A DNA stretch of 64,000 nucleotides from Bacteroidota bacterium (GTDB lineage Bacteria > Bacteroidota > Ignavibacteria > Kapaibacteriales > Kapaibacteriaceae). Made by a program: the position numbers and the translations under genes. The stretch covers positions 1 through 64,000 of the forward strand of contig JAFDZT010000004.1 in assembly GCA_018266735.1 (NCBI GenBank), written 5' to 3'. This document shows, in pieces, positions 15,548 through 23,406 of the stretch (the first letter of the stretch is position 1; each line of letters begins with the position of its first letter). The notes beneath the pieces were generated by a model. The model did no database searches. It was not told the origin of the DNA and saw only the letters and a program-made list of their open reading frames with translations.

Positions 15548-16260
15548 TGAGGTCACTCTTCTTCGCCTGTTTGAGCTGCGCGATCCTCGTGGGTTGCAGT
15601 TCTTCGTCGACAACCACATCATCGTCTAGCACGACACCGTCACCCTCATCCATTGCTGCCGCCCAGAACGCCTATCAGCCCGTTGTCCTCGCGAAAGACA
15701 CCGTGATGGCACAGGCAACGGCTGGAGGTCTCACCTATGTGGCAGTGCCAAAGTCAAAGACCCCTCCACGCACAGAGTCACTCCAGAACGTTGGCGACGA
15801 GATCGTGATGAAGTATGGCGAGTCCGTGCTGATCGTCATTGATAGTCTCAATCCGACGGCGGTCACGATAGAGTCGATCGTCGACGAAGCATCAAAGACC
15901 GTCACGCTTCGTGTGGTCGATAAAGACAAGGATGTCGTGATGCTTACGCATAAGTGTCAGACCGTCGATCGCATTGGAGGTGGTGCGACAGCGTTTCCCA
16001 AGATCAGTATTGCGGACGGACTTGCATTGGAGCAAGTGGTCGTTACGCCGATGTGCGACGACAAGAATCGTCTGGCAGGGTACTCTATCCGGTATGGTGC
16101 CGAAGAACGGGGCTGTCAAGTCCAAGCGCAGGCAGGCCTCAAGTCCTTCCATCGGTGCTTCGACAAGATCGCTCCGGAGAAGAAACAGATCGCTCGGACA
16201 ACAAGCACGGTGAAGAACGATACGTGGCGCCTTCTCTTCTACGGCGACGAACGCAAGTAG
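15544..16260 (+). CDS. Lipoprotein of unknown function
   Basis: A 238-residue protein with a clear lipoprotein signal (FFACLSCAILVGCSSSS). A Ser/Thr/Pro-rich low-complexity linker of ~25 residues follows, then a domain with several cysteines (TLRVVDKDKDVVMLTHKCQTV, VVTPMCDD, AEERGCQVQAQAG, FHRCFDKI). No family is recognised. It is translated together with the upstream gene (4-base overlap) and converges on the large sensor cyclase gene. Confidence 0.78.
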   Translation: MMRSLFFACLSCAILVGCSSSSTTTSSSSTTPSPSSIAAAQNAYQPVVLAKDTVMAQATAGGLTYVAVPKSKTPPRTESLQNVGDEIVMKYGESVLIVIDSLNPTAVTIESIVDEASKTVTLRVVDKDKDVVMLTHKCQTVDRIGGGATAFPKISIADGLALEQVVVTPMCDDKNRLAGYSIRYGAEERGCQVQAQAGLKSFHRCFDKIAPEKKQIARTTSTVKNDTWRLLFYGDERK

Positions 16261-16279
16261 GGCTCGAAGGCGGAAGGTC

Positions 16280-19200
16280 TCAGTCCTTCTTCTTGATCCA
16301 GTACGTTTGCATGCGTCCTTTTCCTTTCACGTCGATCATGCCGTGTTCTTCAATGTTGAATGTGCCCATTGCCTGTGATGCGAGTGCGTCGACGAACGCT
16401 TGCGTACAGTGGATGCGGTCCGCTTCTCCATTTGCTTCCATGCGGGCAGCAACATTGACCGTGTCACCCCATAGATCATAGGCGAAGCGACTCTCTCCAA
16501 CGACGGCCGCGACAACGTCACCACAATTGATCCCGATCCGAATGTGCAGATCGTATCCGCTTTCTCGTGCATAGGCTTCCATCGCATCGAGCATATCGAC
16601 GGCGAAGGCAGCAATACGGACGGCATGATCAGCTGCTGGAGCCGGAACGCCAGTCGCCGCCATGTACCCGTCACCGATCGTTTTGATGCGCTCGACACCA
16701 TGTTCACGCGCTAGTCTATCGAAGAGGGAGAAGAGTCCGTTCAAGATCGTGACGATCTGGATCGGCGTGAGCGCTGCGGTCAGAGGAGTGAATCCGACCA
16801 GGTCTGCGAACAACACCGACGCATTCGAGTAATGATCGGCGATCTGACGTTCTCCGTTCTTCAGTCGTTCTGCAACGGCAGAGGGCAGCACATTCAATAA
16901 AAGTCCACTACTCCGCTCTTGCTCGGCTTGCAGGTCTCTTGTCCGTTCTCGTACTTGCTCCTCGAGAGCGTGATTTCGTGCCGTGATGGCACGCACGCGA
17001 GACCGATAGAAGCCCATGCCGACGAGGCCTACCGCGAACGCAACTCCGAGTTTGAGCCACAGTGTTTGCCACCATGCGGGTGTGATGATCACCGTGAGTG
17101 GCCGTCGGGGTTCCTTCCATGTGCCGTCGACGTCGAAGATCTGCACACGAAATGCGTATGTGCCCGGACCAACATTCTGATACCGGGCCTCGAGTACATC
17201 GGAGGCGTCGATCCAGTGTGCATCGTATCCTTCCAGCAGGTATCGATAGCGAAGATGCTGACCATACGTCGGATCGATCACCGTGAACGCGATCGTGAAC
17301 GGAGATTCCTCGTAACCGAGCATCAGTGAATCCCGAAGGTTGAGCCATGGTTCCAGAGGTCGGATCTCGTCACGTACGCGCAAGGCCGAAAGCTCGATCG
17401 CAACATCTGTGCGCATCGCAGGAACAAGATGCGGATCGAGGACACTCGTACCGCGAGCATGCTCGAGCCAGATCTTCATCGTGTTGCCGACGCTCGGAAA
17501 CGTGGCCGAGCGGATACGTAGCGGACCGTCATCATCTTCAAGGGGAAGGAGACGATACCGTAACGTGCGCAGGTCAAGACATTCAACATGCGTGGTAGCG
17601 ACGATCCACAGAATGCCGCGATGATCACGCTTGGCACCAAGATATGGTTGCCGTCCTGCGTCGACGAACGGACTCTTCACGCGGGCAAACGTTCGTTGGG
17701 TAAGATCTGCGATCGCAACACCACGACGATCCACGATCACGGCCTTGCCACCCTCCATCATGGATACGTACTTGATGGCTGCAAGCTTCTCCATGGTCTC
17801 GTTCACAGGTTGAAGGTGCAATGGGGAAACCGATCCATTTGAGCTCATCACCCCAACATCTTTGTACCCATAGATCCATGTTTGGCCGTCGGTACTCGGA
17901 ACGATCCCAACAATGGCGTTCTGCAGCTCGAATTCGAGAACATTGTCCGTGCCGGCGTGGTGTGTGAACGAACTCTTGTTCGGATCCCACATGAATCGAC
18001 CATGATCCGTGAAGGCGAACAGTGTTCCATCGCGTCCCTCGCCGAACCGAAGCACCGTCGACGAGAGGTCGGATACATCTGCATTCGACATCTGAAGTGC
18101 GTAACGCTTGACCTCACCACTTTGTGGCCAGATGGCGAACACCTGACCTTTGCTGCCAACCCACACACGGCCATCACGCGCCCGATAAGCACCGTGGACG
18201 TCCACACGCTGCGAACCAAGTCCGATGTACTGCACCGCCTGCGTGCGCGTGTTCACAAGTGCCGCATCAGCCGGACCGGTTGCGAAGAATGCAAGCGTGC
18301 GATCCTCGTCGATCCCCACTGTCTGTACGACCTGGTCGTGAAGACCTTCGATCGGTCGTGCGAACGGACGCATCGGATCTTGAACGATCACCCCACCGCT
18401 TGGAGGTTGTGCCGTGATGCGACCGAGGGCGTCGACATGAACAGGAACGATGATGCTTTGCGGCGTGGCAAGTGCCGTCCGCCCGACAAACGACACGAAT
18501 GCATAGGTACCTGACATTGGATCGAAGGATGACACCCCGCCCGCTCCGGACCACCATAGGTTGCCGTGCGCATCAAGGACCCCAGATTCACATTGCGTCA
18601 GATCGGCACGTCGGAGCTCAGGGCGTTCCACATTCCGTATCTCATACTGTCCGCTTCGCTCGCGCTGCACGAGCCAGATGGTGCCACCGGCCGTCACGAG
18701 CACGCAACGATCATTGCGTAACGGTCTGAAGACGGCGATCGGCTGCTGTACAAAGGCTGGTGGCAATGGGACGATACTTGCGCTTCCCTTCTGTGCAAGA
18801 TCAAGTATCTGGAGTGCCCCTGTTTGCCATGAGAGCAACCATGCAACACGCCCGTCGGCCGTTCTCATGACGAACTCCGGAAGGGTCGTTGTCGATCGTA
18901 TCGAAGCATTCATGACACGAAAGACAGAGTCGGAAGGCTGAAGGGAGGCGAGGCCGTATTGCGTAATGGCCCAAACCGCACCACGGCGATCACTGATCGG
19001 CGACGGTGAGCCCGTGATCTCCACGATCGGAGATTGCCGACCCCGTGCTACTCGCATCTGGGACCTTGTGTTGCGAGCAAGGTTGAAGAGCTTGTTGACC
19101 TGCTGAGCATTTGTAGAGTAGACAAGCGAGTCGTTGACAGCAACCACCACACTCGACTTCAGGGGCTCACCATCACGACGTCCACTCGGATACCAGTTAC

Positions 19201-19546
19201 GGAACGCCTGACGTCCACGATCGAACTCCGCAAACCCATTGATAGCCGAGAATCGGAGCCGTCCATCTGCGTCCTCGAAGATCTGATAGCAGCGCTGATT
19301 GATCACCGACGTGGAGTCTTCAAGGTTCGGACCAAAGGTCTGCAACGAACGTCCATTCCACCTGCAGAGGCCGTCCTGCGTGGCGATCCATATCACGCCC
19401 GTCCTGTCGACGTGTACTTCATTCACATTGAACGAAGGGAGACCATTCCGCACATCGATCGAATGCACAGCATGCTGCTGCGCAAGAGTGAATGTTGTGC
19501 TCAACAAGCACAGCAACAGCGCCGTCACCTGACCTACGATCTTCAT
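16280..19546 (-). CDS. Sensor-propeller (Reg_prop/Y_Y_Y) protein fused to a class III adenylate cyclase
   Basis: A 1088-residue transmembrane sensor. A signal peptide (MKIVGQVTALLLCLLSTTFTLAQ) is followed by ~700 residues of periplasmic two-component-regulator propeller repeats (HVDRTGVIWIATQDGLCRW, LDAHGNLWWSGAGGVSSF, RARDGRVWVGSKGQV). A Y_Y_Y domain (YRYLLEGYDAHWID, about 765-810), one membrane helix near 830 (WLKLGVAFAVGLVGMGFY), a coiled coil and a C-terminal cyclase complete it. Cyclase motifs are VLFADLVGFTPL, IKTIGDGYMA and AYDLWGDTVNVAARME, the ATP-type set. In Bacteroidota this extracellular part normally drives histidine kinases in hybrid two-component systems; here it is joined to cAMP synthesis. 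ATG 19546 has a strong GGAGGA site. The divergent TPR cyclase begins 142 bases away. Confidence 0.9.
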   Translation of the reverse strand: MKIVGQVTALLLCLLSTTFTLAQQHAVHSIDVRNGLPSFNVNEVHVDRTGVIWIATQDGLCRWNGRSLQTFGPNLEDSTSVINQRCYQIFEDADGRLRFSAINGFAEFDRGRQAFRNWYPSGRRDGEPLKSSVVVAVNDSLVYSTNAQQVNKLFNLARNTRSQMRVARGRQSPIVEITGSPSPISDRRGAVWAITQYGLASLQPSDSVFRVMNASIRSTTTLPEFVMRTADGRVAWLLSWQTGALQILDLAQKGSASIVPLPPAFVQQPIAVFRPLRNDRCVLVTAGGTIWLVQRERSGQYEIRNVERPELRRADLTQCESGVLDAHGNLWWSGAGGVSSFDPMSGTYAFVSFVGRTALATPQSIIVPVHVDALGRITAQPPSGGVIVQDPMRPFARPIEGLHDQVVQTVGIDEDRTLAFFATGPADAALVNTRTQAVQYIGLGSQRVDVHGAYRARDGRVWVGSKGQVFAIWPQSGEVKRYALQMSNADVSDLSSTVLRFGEGRDGTLFAFTDHGRFMWDPNKSSFTHHAGTDNVLEFELQNAIVGIVPSTDGQTWIYGYKDVGVMSSNGSVSPLHLQPVNETMEKLAAIKYVSMMEGGKAVIVDRRGVAIADLTQRTFARVKSPFVDAGRQPYLGAKRDHRGILWIVATTHVECLDLRTLRYRLLPLEDDDGPLRIRSATFPSVGNTMKIWLEHARGTSVLDPHLVPAMRTDVAIELSALRVRDEIRPLEPWLNLRDSLMLGYEESPFTIAFTVIDPTYGQHLRYRYLLEGYDAHWIDASDVLEARYQNVGPGTYAFRVQIFDVDGTWKEPRRPLTVIITPAWWQTLWLKLGVAFAVGLVGMGFYRSRVRAITARNHALEEQVRERTRDLQAEQERSSGLLLNVLPSAVAERLKNGERQIADHYSNASVLFADLVGFTPLTAALTPIQIVTILNGLFSLFDRLAREHGVERIKTIGDGYMAATGVPAPAADHAVRIAAFAVDMLDAMEAYARESGYDLHIRIGINCGDVVAAVVGESRFAYDLWGDTVNVAARMEANGEADRIHCTQAFVDALASQAMGTFNIEEHGMIDVKGKGRMQTYWIKKKD

Positions 19547-19688
19547 GTTTCCTCCAAGGCTCGAACATACAACATGTTCGTACAAACCATTGGAATGCTA
19601 TCCGAACGAGAACGGATCTCAGCGCTGAAGGAAAGCACAGCAAATGATGGTAACTTCACGACGAGAATCCTGAGGATCTGAACTCCCA

Positions 19689-21587
19689 ATGCGCACCTAC
19701 GACGACTACCTGACCACTGTCAACGCCGCGAATGATGCCTATGATCATGCTGGACTTGAGTCCGTTGCCGAGGAGCTCGCACGGACCGATGATCCGCGAT
19801 GTCATGCACTCGGATCGCTTGCACGCGGACTTGCCGCCTACATACGTCACTCGTACGTCGACGCGCTCCCGTGGTTCGAACGTGCTCTCGAGGTATACAC
19901 CAACGTTGACGATGATCTCGGTATCGCACGTGCTCTGAGCAATGTGGGTCTGGTACACTACCTGAACGGTCGGGAGACCGAGGCACTCGATGCCTTCACG
20001 CGTTCACTCGAGATCCACAAGCGCTGCGGCAACGCAAAGGGCATTGCAACGCTCACGAGCTTTCTTGGTATCGTCAACTTCGGCATGGGCAACTATGCAG
20101 ACGCTCTCGAGCGATACACCACCTCGCTTGGTATGCACGTGGAGCTCGGCAACGATGCGGAGATCGCGAACGACCTCAGCAACATCGGCTTGGTGTACGA
20201 GACCACCGGTGACTACCCCACGGCCCTCGAGTACTATCACAAAGCCTATCACAAGTACGAGACGCTGAACGACCGCGACGGACTTGCCGGCGTGATCGGC
20301 AACATCGGGAATGTGCAGAGCGTGACGGGCGATCTCAATGCGGCCATGGACAGTTACCAATTGGCCCTTGCCATCCATACAGAACTTGGCGTTCAGCGTG
20401 GCGTGGCCGTCGTCACCGGCAACATCGGGTCATTGCTGGTACTCATGCTTCGTCTTGATGAGGCGCAGACCTATCTCCAACGGGCGTATGATCTCTACAC
20501 TGCCCTTGGCGACCAGCGTGGTGCCGGCACGGTCCTTGGCAGCATGGCTTCAACGTTCATCAAACAAGGCAACATCGACGATGCTCGACGTGTGATCGGG
20601 TCGACCCCTGTGATGGAATACGACAACCCTCGAACCGTGATCGATCTGCTCGACAGTACGGCCAAGCTCCACGATCACGACGGTGATGTCGATGCCGCCA
20701 TTGCTGTGCTGACCTCTGCCCTTGCGATCGCCGAAGAGCATACGCTCCGCGAGGAGCAGGCCGACATTCAAGCGCAGCTTCGCGACCTTGCGCTCAAGCA
20801 GAACAACCTTGCAGAGTACGTTGCACGGAACACGGCCTTCATGAAGTTGAATGACGAGATCCGCGGCCAGGACGCAACGCGACGTCTTGCCATGCACGAT
20901 GCCCAACGTCGTATCGATGCTGAACGCAAAGAACACGAGAAGCACCTGGCCGTCCTCCATTCCACCCTACCAAAGCATGTTGCTGAGAGGGTGGCACGGG
21001 GCGAGGTGGTGAACGACCATTACGACCATGCGGCCGTGCTCTTCCTCGACATTGTTGGTTTCACGACGATCTCGTCGAGTCTCGATCCGCAACAAGTGAT
21101 CGAGCTCCTCGACAGGATCTTCAAGCACTGCGATGCCATTTGCGCACGTCATGGTCTCACGAAGATCAAGACCATCGGCGATTCCTACATGGCCGTGTCG
21201 TTCAATGTCGATGCAACGAAAGCGTGCTGGGATGCGGCGATGGCGGCGGTGGAGATGAAAGAAATGCAATACCAATACACAATACAGAATACAGAATGCA
21301 ATGAGGGAATGATCGAATACAGAATAGGACTACACTGCGGCCCCCTTGTGGCGGGCGTGATCGGCTCCGAGCGCATGCAGTACGATGTGTGGGGCGACAC
21401 CGTGAACATCGCATCGCGAATGGAGTCGACGGGTGAACGTGGGAGAATTCAGTGCAGTGAGGAGTTCGCCGAGAAGATCAAGGAAACGGACTCCATCAAG
21501 GTGACGTTGCGTGGCGTGAACGACGTCAAAGGAAAGGGTGCCATGCGCACCTATTGGATCGATCGGAACGATCGATCACTCGAATAG
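19689..21587 (+). CDS. TPR-domain class III adenylate cyclase
   Basis: A 632-residue cytoplasmic enzyme predicted to make cAMP. Seven to nine TPR units fill the first ~390 residues (ALPWFERALEVYTNVDDDLGIARALSNVGLVHY, with repeated GNIGN/SNIGLV motifs of the NB-ARC/LGN-like TPR type). The cyclase domain from ~435 has VLFLDIVGFTTI, KIKTIGDSYMAV, QYDVWGDTVN and NIASRMEST, so both metal Asps, the ATP-type Lys/Asp pair and the Asn/Arg pair are present. An unusual ~20-residue insert (EMQYQYTIQNTECNEGMIEY) lies in the catalytic domain and is encoded by an AT-rich tandem repeat. It is divergent from the sensor cyclase at 16280-19546, and paralogous to 150-1922. Confidence 0.9.
   Translation: MRTYDDYLTTVNAANDAYDHAGLESVAEELARTDDPRCHALGSLARGLAAYIRHSYVDALPWFERALEVYTNVDDDLGIARALSNVGLVHYLNGRETEALDAFTRSLEIHKRCGNAKGIATLTSFLGIVNFGMGNYADALERYTTSLGMHVELGNDAEIANDLSNIGLVYETTGDYPTALEYYHKAYHKYETLNDRDGLAGVIGNIGNVQSVTGDLNAAMDSYQLALAIHTELGVQRGVAVVTGNIGSLLVLMLRLDEAQTYLQRAYDLYTALGDQRGAGTVLGSMASTFIKQGNIDDARRVIGSTPVMEYDNPRTVIDLLDSTAKLHDHDGDVDAAIAVLTSALAIAEEHTLREEQADIQAQLRDLALKQNNLAEYVARNTAFMKLNDEIRGQDATRRLAMHDAQRRIDAERKEHEKHLAVLHSTLPKHVAERVARGEVVNDHYDHAAVLFLDIVGFTTISSSLDPQQVIELLDRIFKHCDAICARHGLTKIKTIGDSYMAVSFNVDATKACWDAAMAAVEMKEMQYQYTIQNTECNEGMIEYRIGLHCGPLVAGVIGSERMQYDVWGDTVNIASRMESTGERGRIQCSEEFAEKIKETDSIKVTLRGVNDVKGKGAMRTYWIDRNDRSLE
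21265..21330 (+). repeat. AT-rich CAGAATA-type tandem repeat inside a cyclase gene
   Basis: Imperfect copies of AATACA and AATACAGAAT (AATACCAATACACAATACAG and onward) lie in frame within the cyclase catalytic domain. The stretch is conspicuously AT-rich compared with its surroundings. The encoded insert falls just before the strand IGLHCGPLVAGV, where relatives have a short loop. Confidence 0.55.
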
Positions 21588-21630
21588 CGTACCATTGTCA
21601 ATATCGTCCCGTAACGTATGTTATGGCGTT

Positions 21631-22593
21631 ATGGACACACACATCCTCGTCTCGAACCTGACCAATCCGACACTTCTCTTCTTCGTATTGGGCGTGATCG
21701 CATCGAGGATCCGCAGTGATCTCGAGATCCCGGCCGCATCGGTGAAGTTCATCTCGCTCTACCTTCTCTTCTCTATTGGCTTTAAGGGCGGACAAGAGCT
21801 CTCGCACAGCTCGTTCACGCCGGAGATCGCATGGTCGCTCGTCTTCGGTCTGCTGATCGCAACGGCCATCCCCGCCTACACGTTCTTCATCTTGAAACGC
21901 AAGCTCTCGATCGCCGACAGCGGCGCCATCGCTGCCGCCTATGGCTCGGTGAGCGCCGTGACCTTTGTGGCCGCTTCTGCATTTCTCGAATCGCAGCAAC
22001 TCACGTTTGGCGGACACATGGTGGCCGTGATGGCACTCATGGAGTCGCCGGCCATTCTTGTTGGCGTTGTGCTGATGATCATCTATGATGCACGCTCCAC
22101 ATCTCGAGATTCGCTTGGTCCAATGATCCGTCACTCCTTCACCAATGGAAGTGTGTTGATGATCGTGGGGAGTCTCATCATTGGACTGATCGCCGACGTG
22201 AAAGCAGCAGAAGGCATCAAGCCATTCACCACCGATATCTTCAAGGGCTTCCTCGCCATCTTCCTGCTCGAGATGGGCTTGGTGACCGGTGCAAAGCTCT
22301 CAGCCTTCCGTCAATACGGCTGGTTCGCTCTTGCCTTTGCCATTGCCATTCCCTGTTTGAACGGCTGTGCGATCGCCGCGATCAGTCACCTTGTGAGTGC
22401 CGACCCCGGCAATCGCTTCATGTTCGCCGTCCTGGCCGCAAGCGCTTCGTATATCGCCGTCCCTGCCGCCATGCGCCTTGCCGCGCCCAAGGCCGATCCC
22501 GGCCTCTATATTCCCATGGCCCTTGCCGTTACCTTCCCGTTCAACATCACGGTCGGCATGCCGCTCTATGCGTGGGTGATCCAGAACATCTGA
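21631..22593 (+). CDS. SbtA-like sodium-dependent bicarbonate transporter
   Basis: A 320-residue inner-membrane permease with about ten helices, of the DUF897/SbtA family. The start LTNPTLLFFVLGVIASRIRSDLEIP is characteristic, followed by LYLLFSIGFKGGQEL, AAAYGSVSAVTFVAA, MALMESPAILVGVVLM and, in the second half, FLAIFLLEMGLVTGAKL. The FGSVS/ESPA-type sequences are those of the paired helix-breaking motifs of SbtA. The expected role is Na+-coupled bicarbonate uptake; no SbtB-type partner lies beside it. ATG 21631 gives the family start; no strong ribosome binding site is seen. The stop directly abuts the convergent gene ending at 22594. Confidence 0.85.
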   Translation: MDTHILVSNLTNPTLLFFVLGVIASRIRSDLEIPAASVKFISLYLLFSIGFKGGQELSHSSFTPEIAWSLVFGLLIATAIPAYTFFILKRKLSIADSGAIAAAYGSVSAVTFVAASAFLESQQLTFGGHMVAVMALMESPAILVGVVLMIIYDARSTSRDSLGPMIRHSFTNGSVLMIVGSLIIGLIADVKAAEGIKPFTTDIFKGFLAIFLLEMGLVTGAKLSAFRQYGWFALAFAIAIPCLNGCAIAAISHLVSADPGNRFMFAVLAASASYIAVPAAMRLAAPKADPGLYIPMALAVTFPFNITVGMPLYAWVIQNI

Positions 22594-23406
22594 TCAACGC
22601 ACGAACATCATCCGTCGCACTTCTTGTGATGAACGAACGGTGATGGCATAGATGCCGCGCGGAAGTGTTGCCACGGTTGATGGAAGAGTGAGCTGTCCAT
22701 TGGTGGCAATGATGTTCGACGCATGCACGAGCACTGCACCGGTCGCATCGATGACGTCGACGTCGTGCTCTCCATCGTTGATACCGGAAAGCATGACAAC
22801 AGATGCATCACCCATGGGTTGCGGATGGATCGCATTGCTCACTGGCGGTACGTCCATGACCGACGTTGGGTCTTCGACCACGATGCTCACGATGGGCATG
22901 AAGTTCCAGCTATCGTCTGCCGACTCGATATCATCGAGGTTCACGGCATTGCCTGTTGCACGCAAGTAGTACGTGCCCGGAGTGGCAGGAGCCTTGAACG
23001 AAAAGATAAACTGTGCCTTGCCACCTTGCATGGTCTTCGGTGCCGAGTGCACCAGTTCGTTCACCTTCATCTTGAGTCCGGAACCTGCCGGCGCGATCAA
23101 CGTGCCCGCGTCCGCGTTGCCTGTTGTGGTGGTCTTGACGGCGATGTTCACGCCTGCGGCCAGCATCGATGTGTGAGCCACTTCGATGGTGAATGCACGC
23201 GTTTCACCGGGTGCCATGGTCATCGAGTTTCCGGAGATCCCGATGAGTTGAATAGCGGTAGCCGTGCTCGGATTCAAGCCGTGGCAGTCTCCGCAGCCTT
23301 CTCCGGCAACAGCGGTACGACCGGATTTTCCGGACTTGTCGGCTTTGACAATGGTAGCAGAGGTGAGTCCTACAGCGAGGAACATCAAGAGAAGTTTGGT
23401 CATCAT
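22594..23406 (-). CDS. Secreted CXXCH choice-of-anchor V protein with type IX sorting tail
   Basis: A 270-residue exported protein: signal peptide (MMTKLLLMFLAVGLTSATIVKA), then GRTAVAGEGCGDCHG, a haem-type CXXCH motif. A ~150-residue beta domain (AFTIEVAHTSMLAAGVNIAVKT; PATPGTYYLRATGNAVN) is of the choice-of-anchor V type. The C-terminal ~85 residues form a sorting domain (PSTVATLPRGIYAITVRSSQ). The same N-terminal layout appears in the upstream overlapping gene, so the two are duplicates of one domain. Covalent haem attachment is possible from CXXCH but unproven. Its start overlaps the upstream stop by four bases. Confidence 0.82.
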   Translation of the reverse strand: MMTKLLLMFLAVGLTSATIVKADKSGKSGRTAVAGEGCGDCHGLNPSTATAIQLIGISGNSMTMAPGETRAFTIEVAHTSMLAAGVNIAVKTTTTGNADAGTLIAPAGSGLKMKVNELVHSAPKTMQGGKAQFIFSFKAPATPGTYYLRATGNAVNLDDIESADDSWNFMPIVSIVVEDPTSVMDVPPVSNAIHPQPMGDASVVMLSGINDGEHDVDVIDATGAVLVHASNIIATNGQLTLPSTVATLPRGIYAITVRSSQEVRRMMFVR

